17,835 bases of DNA, from positions 8 to 17,842 of the forward strand of contig NZ_CAAKNY010000045.1 in NCBI RefSeq assembly GCF_901212495.1, written 5' to 3'. This DNA comes from Collinsella aerofaciens. Lineage in GTDB: Bacteria; Actinomycetota; Coriobacteriia; Coriobacteriales; Coriobacteriaceae. Shown in pieces: positions 9,065-16,974 of this stretch; positions within the stretch are counted from its first letter, which is position 1, and the number at the start of each line of letters is the position of its first letter. The translations under genes were made by a program, and so were the position numbers. The notes beneath the pieces are model-generated. The model worked only from the letters and a program-made list of their open reading frames with translations, ran no database searches and was not told where the DNA came from.

Positions 9065-9520
9065 TTAAAACGGGATGTCCTCATCGTAGACGTCGACCGC
9101 GGGCGGCGTAGCCACCGGTGCGGCAGGACGCGGTGCGGGCGCCGCAGGGGCTGCGGGGGCGTAACCGCCCTGATCGTAGCCACCCTGGCCACCACGGGAG
9201 CTCATAAACTCGATCTCATCGACGATGACCTCAAGCTTGCTCCGGCGCTGGCCGTCGCGCTCCCAAGAGCTGTAGCGCAGCTTGCCCTCGATCGCGACCT
9301 TGTTTCCCTTTGCCAGGAAACGGCTCACGGCCTCGGCGCGCGTGCCGAACATAGTGCAGTCGACAAAGTTGGGATAGTCCTCCCACTCGCCAGTCTGCGG
9401 GTTGCGGCGACGATCGTTCACGGCGACGCCAAAGGACAGAACCTGGGTTCCGCCGGCAGTGGCGCGCAGCTCGGGATCACGCGTGAGGTTACCGGTGATG
9501 TTCACTCGATTGATGCTCAT
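9065..9520 (-). CDS. ssb: Single-stranded DNA-binding protein
   Basis: Coats single-stranded DNA during replication and repair as a tetramer. 151 residues. The OB fold covers about 1-105, beginning MSINRVNITGNLTRDPELRATAGGTQVLSFGVAVND and including the NFVDCTMFG and GNKVAIEGKLRYSSWE strands. A Gly/Gln/Ala/Pro-rich flexible linker follows (about 110-140). The acidic tip DVYDEDIPF is the conserved partner-docking tail. Placement between rpsF and rpsR is the classic bacterial order. Confidence 0.98.
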   Translation of the reverse strand: MSINRVNITGNLTRDPELRATAGGTQVLSFGVAVNDRRRNPQTGEWEDYPNFVDCTMFGTRAEAVSRFLAKGNKVAIEGKLRYSSWERDGQRRSKLEVIVDEIEFMSSRGGQGGYDQGGYAPAAPAAPAPRPAAPVATPPAVDVYDEDIPF

Positions 9521-9568
9521 AACTCACTACTTCCTCTTGGGGCACAAGCCCAGTCCAAAACGACAGTC

Positions 9569-9862
9569 TTACTCCTGGTCGTCGCGACGGACGATCATGT
9601 GGCGGACCACGGCGTCGGTGATGCGCAGGACGCGATCAAGCTCGGCGATCTGGGTAGGATCTGCGTGGAAGTTGATGAGGGTGTAGTCACCATCGGTGAG
9701 GTCGTTGATCTCGTAGGCGAGCTTGCGCTTGCCCCACTCGTCAACGGAGTCGACCTTGCCAGCGCCCTCAGCGATCGTGGTATCGATACGCTTCATAACA
9801 GCGAGACGAGTCTCGGGGTCGAGCGACGGGTCAACAAAGAACAGCAGTTCATAAGCCTTCAT
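9569..9862 (-). CDS. rpsF: 30S ribosomal protein S6
   Basis: A 97-residue small-subunit protein that forms a heterodimer with S18. MKAYELLFFVDPSL and the central KRKLAYEINDLTDGDYTLINF strand pair are diagnostic, and the acidic end RRDDQE is short but typical. The ATG is preceded by GGAGG at 7 bases. An upstream TTG (9883) overlaps that Shine-Dalgarno site and is rejected. First gene of the rpsF-ssb-rpsR-rplI operon, driven by a well-matched promoter about 65 bases upstream of the start, with a hairpin in the leader. Confidence 0.97.
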   Translation of the reverse strand: MKAYELLFFVDPSLDPETRLAVMKRIDTTIAEGAGKVDSVDEWGKRKLAYEINDLTDGDYTLINFHADPTQIAELDRVLRITDAVVRHMIVRRDDQE

Positions 9863-9888
9863 ATTGTCACCTCCTCTGGGCAAATGTG

Positions 9889-9917
9889 GCTTCAGGTCGT
9901 GAAGGTGCGCCTGAAGC
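9889..9917 (-). promoter_or_regulatory. Hairpin in the rpsF leader, candidate S6:S18 autoregulatory element
   Basis: On the minus strand GCTTCAGG pairs perfectly with CCTGAAGC around a 13-base loop, 27 bases before the rpsF start. Leaders that bind the S6:S18 complex are known in many bacteria. The position fits, but I do not see the conserved CCG bulge clearly, so the assignment is tentative. Confidence 0.4.
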
Positions 9918-9933
9918 AGGAAAAGACTTGGTA

Positions 9934-9962
9934 ATAATATCTTTCAACCTCCCAGGCTGCAA
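9934..9962 (-). promoter_or_regulatory. Promoter of the rpsF operon
   Basis: -35 TTGCAG (9957-9962), exactly 17 bases, -10 TATTAT (9934-9939) on the minus strand. The implied start near 9927 gives a leader of about 65 bases that contains the hairpin. Confidence 0.75.
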
Positions 9963-10031
9963 GAATATGCAGCTACAACCTCATGACCTCCACATATGTC
10001 CATACTCACACGGCACTTCATGCGTCTTCCA

Positions 10032-10100
10032 ACCAAATGCCGACCAAATGCTTGACGGATCTGTGGACAAGATACGGCGCTGCGGGGACAAACCAAATCA
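10032..10100. repeat. Iterated ACCAAAT motifs around a DnaA-box match
   Basis: ACCAAATGC occurs at 10032-10040 and again at 10043-10051, exactly 11 bases apart. ACCAAATCA follows at 10092-10100. Between them, 10062-10070 is the complement of TTGTCCACA, the DnaA-box form favoured in high-GC actinobacteria. A single box is not an origin. Confidence 0.45.
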
Positions 10101-10312
10101 AACCACAGGTCAGCACTTGCAAAGCTGTGGTCGCGAAATGCATACCAGTGGTTCGCAACACCGTTCAGCGATTTTTAAAATTGCTGTCACGTCGTATATA
10201 AATACCCATTTTGAACAATTTGCCGCATGCAGCCATGCTGGCCAGAGCCCGTTTTTGGCCTCCTGGATCCCGTCACGAAGCCAAGCGTTTCAAAAAATGC
10301 CAACTTTTCTGT

Positions 10313-10340
10313 TTGCACTTTGCAATTCCTCGTGTATACT
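10313..10340 (+). promoter_or_regulatory. Promoter of the tRNA-Ser genes
   Basis: -35 TTGCAC (10313-10318), 16 bases, -10 TATACT (10335-10340). The -10 ends 16 bases before the 5' end of tRNA-Ser(GGA). Confidence 0.75.
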
Positions 10341-10356
10341 GACTTTCGCATTTAAC

Positions 10357-10447
10357 GGAGAGTTGTCCGAGTGGCCGAAGGAGCACGATTGGAAATCGTG
10401 TAGGCGTCAAAAGCGTCTCCAGGGTTCAAATCCCTGACTCTCCGCCA
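10357..10447 (+). tRNA. tRNA-Ser (anticodon GGA)
   Basis: A 91-base class II tRNA with a long variable arm. The acceptor GGAGAGT pairs with ACTCTCC, the anticodon loop reads ATTGGAAAT with stem ACGAT/ATCGT, the T-arm is AGGGTTCAAATCCCT, and CCA is encoded. Confidence 0.97.
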
Positions 10448-10456
10448 GTTAATTCC

Positions 10457-10486
10457 AAAGCAGGCCTTCGAGCCTGCTTTGTTTTT
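10457..10486 (+). terminator. Terminator after tRNA-Ser(GGA)
   Basis: AAAGCAGGC (10457-10465) pairs with GCCTGCTTT (10472-10480), 6-base loop, followed by GTTTTT. It sits between the two tRNA genes, 10 bases before the next one. Confidence 0.85.
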
Positions 10487-10495
10487 ACCCCACGC

Positions 10496-10586
10496 GGAGG
10501 GGTGGCAGAGTGGTTGAATGCGGCGGTCTCGAAAACCGTTTGGCCTGTATAAGGTCACGAGGGTTCGAATCCCTCCTCCTCCGCCA
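10496..10586 (+). tRNA. tRNA-Ser (anticodon CGA)
   Basis: A 91-base class II tRNA. The acceptor GGAGGGG pairs with CTCCTCC (one G-T pair), the anticodon loop contains GTCTCGAAAAC, there is a long variable arm, the T-arm is GAGGGTTCGAATCCCTC, and CCA is encoded. No promoter of its own is evident, so it may depend on read-through from the first tRNA. Confidence 0.97.
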
Positions 10587-10597
10587 TTTTGATTGAG

Positions 10598-10625
10598 AAA
10601 GCTCCCAGCAACGGGAGCTTTTTTT
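10598..10625 (+). terminator. Terminator after tRNA-Ser(CGA)
   Basis: AAAGCTCCC (10598-10606) pairs with GGGAGCTTT (10613-10621), 6-base loop, in a T-run of seven or more. Confidence 0.92.
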
Positions 10626-10652
10626 GTTATTGAGTCATGTTCAATCACATAC

Positions 10653-10677
10653 GGCGGAGGAGGAGGGATTCGAACCC
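10653..10677 (-). repeat. 25-bp inverted copy of the 3' end of tRNA-Ser(CGA)
   Basis: Exactly the reverse complement of 10561-10585, covering the T-loop, the 3' acceptor strand and most of the CCA end. Identity stops sharply on both sides. tRNA 3' ends are common integration targets, so this could be an attachment-site remnant or the scar of an inversion. Confidence 0.85.
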
Positions 10678-10689
10678 GCCCCTCCCTCA

Positions 10690-10768
10690 AAAACATGTAC
10701 GTCACCCTCCAAAACCGACATTTTTCAACATCTTTGAAGGCTGACGTACACATTTGGATTGAGCTCAC
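10690..10768 (+). repeat. Left 79-bp terminal inverted repeat (hairpin-forming)
   Basis: Matches the reverse complement of 11879-11957 at 74 of 79 positions. It is internally palindromic (10693-10753): ACATGTACGTCA then CCTCCAAA on one side, TTTGAAGG and TGACGTAC on the other, around a ~19-base loop. This copy has lost two bases of symmetry at its inner end. Confidence 0.9.
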
Positions 10769-10778
10769 GAGAGTGGCA

Positions 10779-11786
10779 CTATTCGGAAGGTGTCTCCTCG
10801 TCTCGCACGCCTTTCCAGTTGCGGATAAGTGCCTTGCGCAGTTCGTTTTGTTTTCTCTGGTACCTGGTGTCGGTACAGCGAGGCATGCCGAGTGCTTCGC
10901 GGATGTTGTTCATGGCGCGGTGAAAGGCGAGCTGACTGCTGAACTGAGCCGAAGTGAGCGTAACGATTCGATATCCCATTTGGGAGAGAACAGCCTCTCG
11001 TTCCGCATCCGCTCCCTTGCGCTCGACCTCGTCGTGAAAACCGCCCTTATATTCGATACCGAGCTCCCTACGCTTGTAGGTAACGAGCGCATCGATTTTG
11101 AGCGTTCGAGCTTTGGCGCAATGCCAGAGACGTTGAGGGATCTCGAGCGGTTTGTTGAGTTCGATACCTCGAATGCCAACGCCGCCTTCGCTTGTTGGGA
11201 GCGAGAGGGCGATTGCCGAAGCGGTCTCCATAGGCGAGGCTGAATGATCGTAGATGTGCCTGAGCGCGAGCCGTGCACGTGTGGCACCGGGTTTGCCGGG
11301 GTGCCGATCGAGCAGTTCGGTTATTTCATTCTTGGAGGTGGCGGCTGGTTGCTCGGTATAAGAGTCGGCGGGATTGAGCCTCATGCGATAATCGCCGCAA
11401 ACTTCATAGCCATATTCGAGATATTCGATCCTATCCATCCACTCGGCAGCGAGCACGAAGGTGAAGGCTTCGTCGATGATGAAGATTCCGGGCGTCAACT
11501 CGTCAATATGCTCGTAGGGAAGATTTTGTCCAAGAATGTGGCAAATGACGCCTTTGGTGCGAATTCGCTCGAATTCGAATACAACCGAAATATCGATAGT
11601 CTTGAGCATATCGGACGGAATGCCGCAGTCGGTAAGGGCCTGTCGTATGCGCGCAACGCGTTGCTGGGTGGAGATGCCTCGTGCGCCTATCTGGTAGTCG
11701 TGCCGTGCAAGAGACTGAACCAAATTCTGGGGTGCATGATGGACAAGCCATGCGGTTTTATGCGAAATGAGAACAGGGGTATCCAC
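10779..11786 (-). CDS. DUF559/Vsr-like PD-(D/E)XK endonuclease-domain protein
   Basis: 335 residues from a GTG start preceded by GAGAGG at 6 bases. The frame stays open to 12059, but that extension is translated repeat and is rejected. The N-terminal ~170 residues (ISHKTAWLVHHA...) resemble the actinobacterial family often annotated as endonuclease-domain or AbiEi-like, but carry no motif I can name firmly. SASPMET (182-188) is a recurrent landmark of that family. The C-terminal third holds the nuclease core: KIDALV (Asp232), LGIEYKGG (Glu245, Lys247), and GYRIVTLT (271-278), matching the D...ExK pattern and following strand of DUF559/Vsr folds. Catalytic residues look intact. The gene stands alone between two inverted hairpin repeats beside tRNA-Ser, with no methylase or obvious partner. 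Its target is unknown. Confidence 0.85.
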   Translation of the reverse strand: MDTPVLISHKTAWLVHHAPQNLVQSLARHDYQIGARGISTQQRVARIRQALTDCGIPSDMLKTIDISVVFEFERIRTKGVICHILGQNLPYEHIDELTPGIFIIDEAFTFVLAAEWMDRIEYLEYGYEVCGDYRMRLNPADSYTEQPAATSKNEITELLDRHPGKPGATRARLALRHIYDHSASPMETASAIALSLPTSEGGVGIRGIELNKPLEIPQRLWHCAKARTLKIDALVTYKRRELGIEYKGGFHDEVERKGADAEREAVLSQMGYRIVTLTSAQFSSQLAFHRAMNNIREALGMPRCTDTRYQRKQNELRKALIRNWKGVRDEETPSE

Positions 11787-11840
11787 TGAGGGCCTCTCGC
11801 TCTGAGCCGGTATCCAACTCTTATGTCCGTTGAAGTGGGA

Positions 11841-11846
11841 AAATAT
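11841..11846 (-). promoter_or_regulatory. Candidate -10 box of the endonuclease gene
   Basis: TATATT on the minus strand, about 55-60 bases before the GTG start and inside the repeat-bracketed segment. The best -35 at 17 bases is TGGATT, a weak match. Confidence 0.35.
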
Positions 11847-11878
11847 ACCGGATGCGAGTAAATCAATCCACTCATGCT

Positions 11879-11957
11879 GTGAGCTCAATCCAAACATGTA
11901 CGTCAGCCTCCAAAGATGTCGAAAAATGTCGTTTTTGGAGGGTGACGTACATGTTTT
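11879..11957 (-). repeat. Right 79-bp terminal inverted repeat (hairpin-forming)
   Basis: Reverse-complement partner of 10690-10768, with five mismatches. Internally (11894-11954) ACATGTACGTCA pairs perfectly with TGACGTACATGT, then one mismatch, then CCTCCAAA with TTTGGAGG, giving a 21-bp stem with one mismatch and a 19-base loop. This copy is the more symmetrical of the two. Confidence 0.92.
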
Positions 11958-12027
11958 GGACCCCTGGCATCCCAGCAATGCCACGCCAGCATCCGCTGCC
12001 GACCGTTTGCCGAGGAATGAGGACGCG

Positions 12028-12059
12028 ATGCCCGCCAACCATGTACTATGTACGGGCAT
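12028..12059. repeat. Inverted repeat upstream of the TRIC-family gene
   Basis: ATGCCCG (12028-12034) and CGGGCAT (12053-12059) are perfect complements around an 18-base spacer that itself contains GTAC-tat-GTAC. It ends 31 bases before the start codon, a plausible operator position. No clear promoter hexamers were identified. Confidence 0.4.
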
Positions 12060-12090
12060 TGTCTAAACTCGCAATCAGAAGGATTCCATC

Positions 12091-12780
12091 TTGCCCGTCG
12101 TCGCCGCTTTGACCGTTACCTCACATGCCTCGGATGCCATGGTCGCTATCCCCTTTTGGCTCGAGATGTTCGCTGTTGTCGCGGCATCGATCTCGGGCGT
12201 GCTGGTCGCGCGCGCCCACAAGCTCGACCTGGTGGGCGCGGTCGCGCTCGCGGTGGTCTGCGGTCTGGGCGGCGGTCTTTTACGCGACATGACACTGCAG
12301 GTGGGCAACGTCTACATCCTCAACCAGCCGATGGCACTGCCGCTTTCCATTGCCACGGCAGCCATCATCTACATCTTCCCGGCAATCGTCGATAAACCCG
12401 AGAAACTCATTCCCCTGCTCGACATCCTCTCGGTCGGCATCTATGCGGCAACCGGCGCGGACAAGGCACTGGTCTACGGATTTGCACCCGTCGTTTGCAT
12501 TATGATGGGCTTCTTCACCGCGGTGGGTGGCGGCATGTTGCGCGACGGCTTTATGGGCGTGGTTCCGGGTATTTTCCAACGCACTAACTTTTATGCCATC
12601 GCGGCCATCGCCGGATCGGCAAGCTATGTATGCCTCGTCATGAGCGGACTCGTCAGCAACATCACCGCCCTCATCGTGTGCGTCGCGGTGACCATGGGTC
12701 TGCGTTGGCTGTCGCTGCGTTTTGACATCAAAAGCCCCACCGAAGAAGACATCGCGCGGTTCTTGCATCGCAAAAAGTAG
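12091..12780 (+). CDS. TRIC/UPF0126-family membrane channel-like protein
   Basis: 229 residues with about seven hydrophobic helices (roughly 22-40, 46-64, 84-100, 106-122, 127-147, 166-186 and 188-206). The family is built from two similar halves, and both signature motifs are present: GLGGGLLRD (58-66) and AVGGGMLRD (144-152). Prokaryotic relatives (YadS/YicG type) are homologues of trimeric intracellular cation channels. The physiological ion is not certain for this group. Translation starts at TTG with AGAAGGA 7 bases upstream, and no nearer ATG preserves the first helix. Monocistronic on the plus strand, between the endonuclease cassette and the next membrane protein. Confidence 0.93.
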   Translation: MPVVAALTVTSHASDAMVAIPFWLEMFAVVAASISGVLVARAHKLDLVGAVALAVVCGLGGGLLRDMTLQVGNVYILNQPMALPLSIATAAIIYIFPAIVDKPEKLIPLLDILSVGIYAATGADKALVYGFAPVVCIMMGFFTAVGGGMLRDGFMGVVPGIFQRTNFYAIAAIAGSASYVCLVMSGLVSNITALIVCVAVTMGLRWLSLRFDIKSPTEEDIARFLHRKK

Positions 12781-12807
12781 ACAGCGCGGCACGACCCTTC
12801 GAAATGC

Positions 12808-12824
12808 AACCGAGAGGTTCTTTT
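12808..12824 (+). terminator. Weak terminator candidate after the TRIC-family gene
   Basis: AACC-GAGA-GGTT hairpin with a GNRA-type loop followed by CTTTT. The stem is only 4 bp, so efficiency is doubtful. Confidence 0.3.
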
Positions 12825-12849
12825 AGAGCGCCCGCGCGTTGGGTACCCT

Positions 12850-12874
12850 GTTAGATACATGTCGAGTATCTAAC
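12850..12874 (+). promoter_or_regulatory. Perfect 9-bp inverted repeat next to the ribosome-binding site
   Basis: GTTAGATAC (12850-12858) and GTATCTAAC (12866-12874) flank a 7-base spacer and end directly at the GAAGGA Shine-Dalgarno (12875-12880). This suits a repressor operator or an RNA hairpin that can mask ribosome entry. Confidence 0.6.
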
Positions 12875-12886
12875 GAAGGATTCACT

Positions 12887-14032
12887 ATGCCTTGCAACCT
12901 AGAACCGTCGTCCCGGTGCCGTAAAGCGCAGGCCCGCATCGGGCTCCTATTCGCACTGATCGCGCTTGCGCTGACCGCACTTCCCACGGCGTCATTCGCC
13001 GGCACAGACACCGCCGGCAACGTACTCGCAACCGAAGTTGACTCGAATCCATCTGGCGTCGAGGGCGACCTGTACTGGGCCGGCCAAAGCCTTAACCTGG
13101 ACGATACCTCTATCGACCGCGATATTATCGCGGCAGGCGACAGCCTATCGATTCGCGACTGCACCGTAGGCGGCGCCATTCGCCTGGCGGCGCGCACTAT
13201 CGATATCTCCAAAACCGTAATCGATGGCAGTGTGACGGTAGCCGGTCAGCATGTCGTGCTCAACACCGGTAGCACCGCCAACTGTTTTTACGCGCTGGGC
13301 GAGACAGTGGCCCTGCGCGGCTCTGCCAAGTCGGCAGCGCTCGCAGGCAGTACAGTAACCATCGACGGCACCGTCGATGGCAATGTCGAGGTCTGGGCCG
13401 ACAAACTCATCCTAGGCAAAAACGCCCGCATCACCGGTACCGTGAGCGCGCATGTTTCCGAGGACCCCGAGCGCGCCGCAGGAGCCGAGGTCGGCGCGCT
13501 CAAGATCGACCGCACCGAGAACGAGGATACTTCCACCGTTAACGATGTCATCGGCGGTATCGTCGCCGCGGCACTCTCGACCTGCTTCATCGCCCTGTTG
13601 CTCGAGCTCATCTTTCCACGTGCGACCGCCAGCGCCGGCGGGATGCTCCACCAGCGCCCCACGCCCCTGTGGATGAGCGGTCTTCTGGGCACGGTAGCCA
13701 TTGTCCCTGCCGTATTGTTGCTGATTATCTCGATTGCCGGCCTGTCGCTTGCCGGAACCCTCTTGTGCGGCGTCATCGGCATCGCGTTGGTGTCGAGTGC
13801 CTTTGCGGGGTGCGCGATCGCTCGCATGGTCGGACATAACCAGAACCGCTACGCCATGGCAGCCGTGGGTGGCATCGCCGCGGGCGCGCTTACGGCAATC
13901 CCCCTCGTAGGCGATTTCATCAGCGGCGTAGCCTTCGTCTTTACACTCGGCTACATCATCCAAATCATCTGGCGCAACGCCCACCTCAAGCCGCAGCAAG
14001 CCTCCAACACGCCAGGACTCCCCACCGCCTAG
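12887..14032 (+). CDS. Secreted/membrane protein with polymer-forming-type repeat domain
   Basis: 381 residues from an ATG preceded by GAAGGA at 6 bases. The frame opens 16 codons earlier, but that part overlaps the inverted repeat. A signal peptide or N-terminal anchor covers 17-38 (IGLLFALIALALTALPTASFA), with a plausible cut after Ala38. Residues about 57-190 are a run of short beta repeats (DRDIIAAGDSLSIRDCTVGGAIRLAARTIDISKTVIDGSVTVAG...), the pattern of bactofilin-like polymer-forming domains, here predicted outside the cell. Four hydrophobic helices follow (about 220-243, 263-286, 288-313 and 322-363, the last possibly two). The layout suggests an envelope-associated scaffold. No enzyme motif is visible, and the function is unknown. 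Confidence 0.85.
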   Translation: MPCNLEPSSRCRKAQARIGLLFALIALALTALPTASFAGTDTAGNVLATEVDSNPSGVEGDLYWAGQSLNLDDTSIDRDIIAAGDSLSIRDCTVGGAIRLAARTIDISKTVIDGSVTVAGQHVVLNTGSTANCFYALGETVALRGSAKSAALAGSTVTIDGTVDGNVEVWADKLILGKNARITGTVSAHVSEDPERAAGAEVGALKIDRTENEDTSTVNDVIGGIVAAALSTCFIALLLELIFPRATASAGGMLHQRPTPLWMSGLLGTVAIVPAVLLLIISIAGLSLAGTLLCGVIGIALVSSAFAGCAIARMVGHNQNRYAMAAVGGIAAGALTAIPLVGDFISGVAFVFTLGYIIQIIWRNAHLKPQQASNTPGLPTA

Positions 14033-14053
14033 GCGCCAACCACCACAAAAGCA

Positions 14054-14088
14054 ACCCCCACAAAAGGGCCAGGCACCTTTGTGGGGGT
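14054..14088 (-). terminator. Hairpin downstream of typA, also a possible dispersed repeat
   Basis: ACCCCCACAAAAGG (14054-14067) pairs with CCTTTGTGGGGGT (14076-14088) with one bulged A. On the minus strand it is followed by TTGCTTTTG, so it can back up the typA terminator. The loop GGCCAGGCA completes a near-palindrome resembling GTGCCTGGC-type repeats. Confidence 0.5.
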
Positions 14089-14091
14089 GCA

Positions 14092-14124
14092 AAAGGGCGC
14101 CGACCATCGTGGTCGGCGCCCTTT
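14092..14124. terminator. Bidirectional terminator between convergent genes
   Basis: AAAGGGCGCCGACCA (14092-14106) pairs perfectly with 14110-14124 around a 3-base loop, a 15-bp stem. It has T-rich sequence on the plus side (CTTTCTTATT) and TTTTGC on the minus side. It can end both the plus-strand membrane gene and minus-strand typA. Confidence 0.9.
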
Positions 14125-14151
14125 CTTATTGGCGGTTGCAAGCCCCAGCGC

Positions 14152-15990
<1,839 letters not shown>

Positions 15991-16107
15991 GTAGTTCCCC
16001 TATCTTCTATCCATATACAAACGGCACGCGTATGCGACCCGCCCAGCAATACAACGCTCAGCGGGAATATAGAGCCTTTTACCGAAAACTCGTTTATTTT
16101 AGCGATT

Positions 16108-16557
16108 TTAGATGAGAGGGGTTTCCTCGCCTGCAGGTTCAGGGTCGCTCCACATAAAACCATCGCCGGTGCCCATGCCCTCATACAGCACATACGCCGA
16201 AAAGCCGCTCTCGAGCGTGGTCTCAAAGAAGCTCACGAGCAGAGCGTCGTGATAGCCGCCGTCAATCTCAACACAGCCGGTATAGCCGATGGCATAGCGA
16301 GAGATACGGCCCAGGCCCTCGTCCTTAAGGCCCATCTTGTGCTCGGAGATAAAGTTGGTGGCAGCCTCGAGGCACGCCTCTTCGCCGTCCTCGTCGAGTG
16401 CCGCCAGATAGCGGTTGGAAGCAGCATCCTCGATCGCCACAACTACGCCCGGATTCTCGCCGGCGGCAAGGTCGTCCAAGAACGCACCAATCAGGTCACA
16501 CACCATGGCGTCGAGCTCGGCGGAGACGTTGCCGGCGCTCTGCATATCCTGTGCCAT
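16108..16557 (-). CDS. Hypothetical acidic cytoplasmic protein
   Basis: 149 residues, acidic, with no membrane segment or signal peptide. The family is not recognised. The sequence looks like a single alpha/beta domain: an N-terminal helix (about 10-32), strands near 36-42 and 88-95 (RYAIGYTGCVEIDG), and a closing ALLVSFFETTLESGFSAYVLYEGMG. GGAAGG lies 7 bases upstream of the ATG. It follows the 118-residue membrane protein by 30 bases and is probably in its operon. Confidence 0.8.
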   Translation of the reverse strand: MAQDMQSAGNVSAELDAMVCDLIGAFLDDLAAGENPGVVVAIEDAASNRYLAALDEDGEEACLEAATNFISEHKMGLKDEGLGRISRYAIGYTGCVEIDGGYHDALLVSFFETTLESGFSAYVLYEGMGTGDGFMWSDPEPAGEETPLI

Positions 16558-16587
16558 CTTTAGACCTTCCCATCGAATTCGGCGTCG

Positions 16588-16944
16588 TTACAGTTCTTGT
16601 GCCTCGGCAGCGATCTTGGCGGCAGCGTCGCGGGCGCGCATCATATCCATCGCGCGCTTGTCGAGCACCTTGATCTGGTTGGCCAGCATTACCGCATCGA
16701 CCACACCCCAGATTACCAAGCCTGTTGAAATCGAAAACCCAAGCGCACCAACTGTACCACGAAGACGAGAGCAGATTGCCGCGACAAGGGCGGAGATGAT
16801 AACCATCTTGATATAGGAGCCGCGGCGCTCGCGAAGTGTGCGGGCCTGCATCACATAGGCGATGCGAGCCGCTTCGGATGCCTCCGAGCGCATCTGGGCT
16901 TCGCGCGCGATGGCGGCCGCTTCAGTCGATACGCGGGTACCCAT
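16588..16944 (-). CDS. Small two-helix membrane protein, hypothetical
   Basis: 118 residues. An Ala/Glu/Arg-rich helical N-terminus (1-44), hydrophobic segments at about 45-61 and 65-88, then an Ala-rich helical tail (about 90-118) with coiled-coil character. The start at 16944 has GGAGAGG 6 bases upstream. An ATG 10 codons earlier (16974) abuts the preceding stop without a ribosome-binding site. Family unrecognised. Lies between the bifunctional-nuclease gene and the acidic hypothetical gene, with 30-base gaps on both sides. Confidence 0.8.
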   Translation of the reverse strand: MGTRVSTEAAAIAREAQMRSEASEAARIAYVMQARTLRERRGSYIKMVIISALVAAICSRLRGTVGALGFSISTGLVIWGVVDAVMLANQIKVLDKRAMDMMRARDAAAKIAAEAQEL

Positions 16945-16974
16945 CAGCGACCTCTCCGCTCGCGTGCCAGACAT

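Larger units (their letters stand above)
9863..10356. other. 494-bp gene-free region between rpsF and tRNA-Ser
   Basis: No credible coding region is seen. It holds the rpsF promoter and leader hairpin at the left and the tRNA-Ser promoter at the right. The middle has a TTGTCCACA DnaA-box match and ACCAAAT motifs. The stretch is visibly more AT-rich than the flanking genes, with runs such as TATATAAATA near 10195. Confidence 0.7.

Noticed and set aside
8159..9934. 591-codon plus-strand open frame across rplI-rpsR-ssb-rpsF
   Set aside because: Antisense to four ribosomal/replication genes, with no homology features. Its length is explained by codon bias.
9963..10312. Chromosomal replication origin
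   Set aside because: Only one good DnaA box, no dnaA or dnaN nearby, and no cluster of boxes with an AT-rich unwinding element.
10352..10768. Minus-strand open frame over the tRNA-Ser genes
   Set aside because: It reads through two tRNAs, their terminators and a repeat, so it is not a gene.
10690..11957. Conventional insertion sequence
   Set aside because: The enclosed protein has no DDE, HUH or serine recombinase motif, and I see no clear target-site duplication outside the repeats.
11787..12059. N-terminal 91-codon extension of the endonuclease gene
   Set aside because: It translates the right-hand inverted repeat and has no ribosome-binding site, whereas the GTG at 11786 has GAGAGG at 6 bases.
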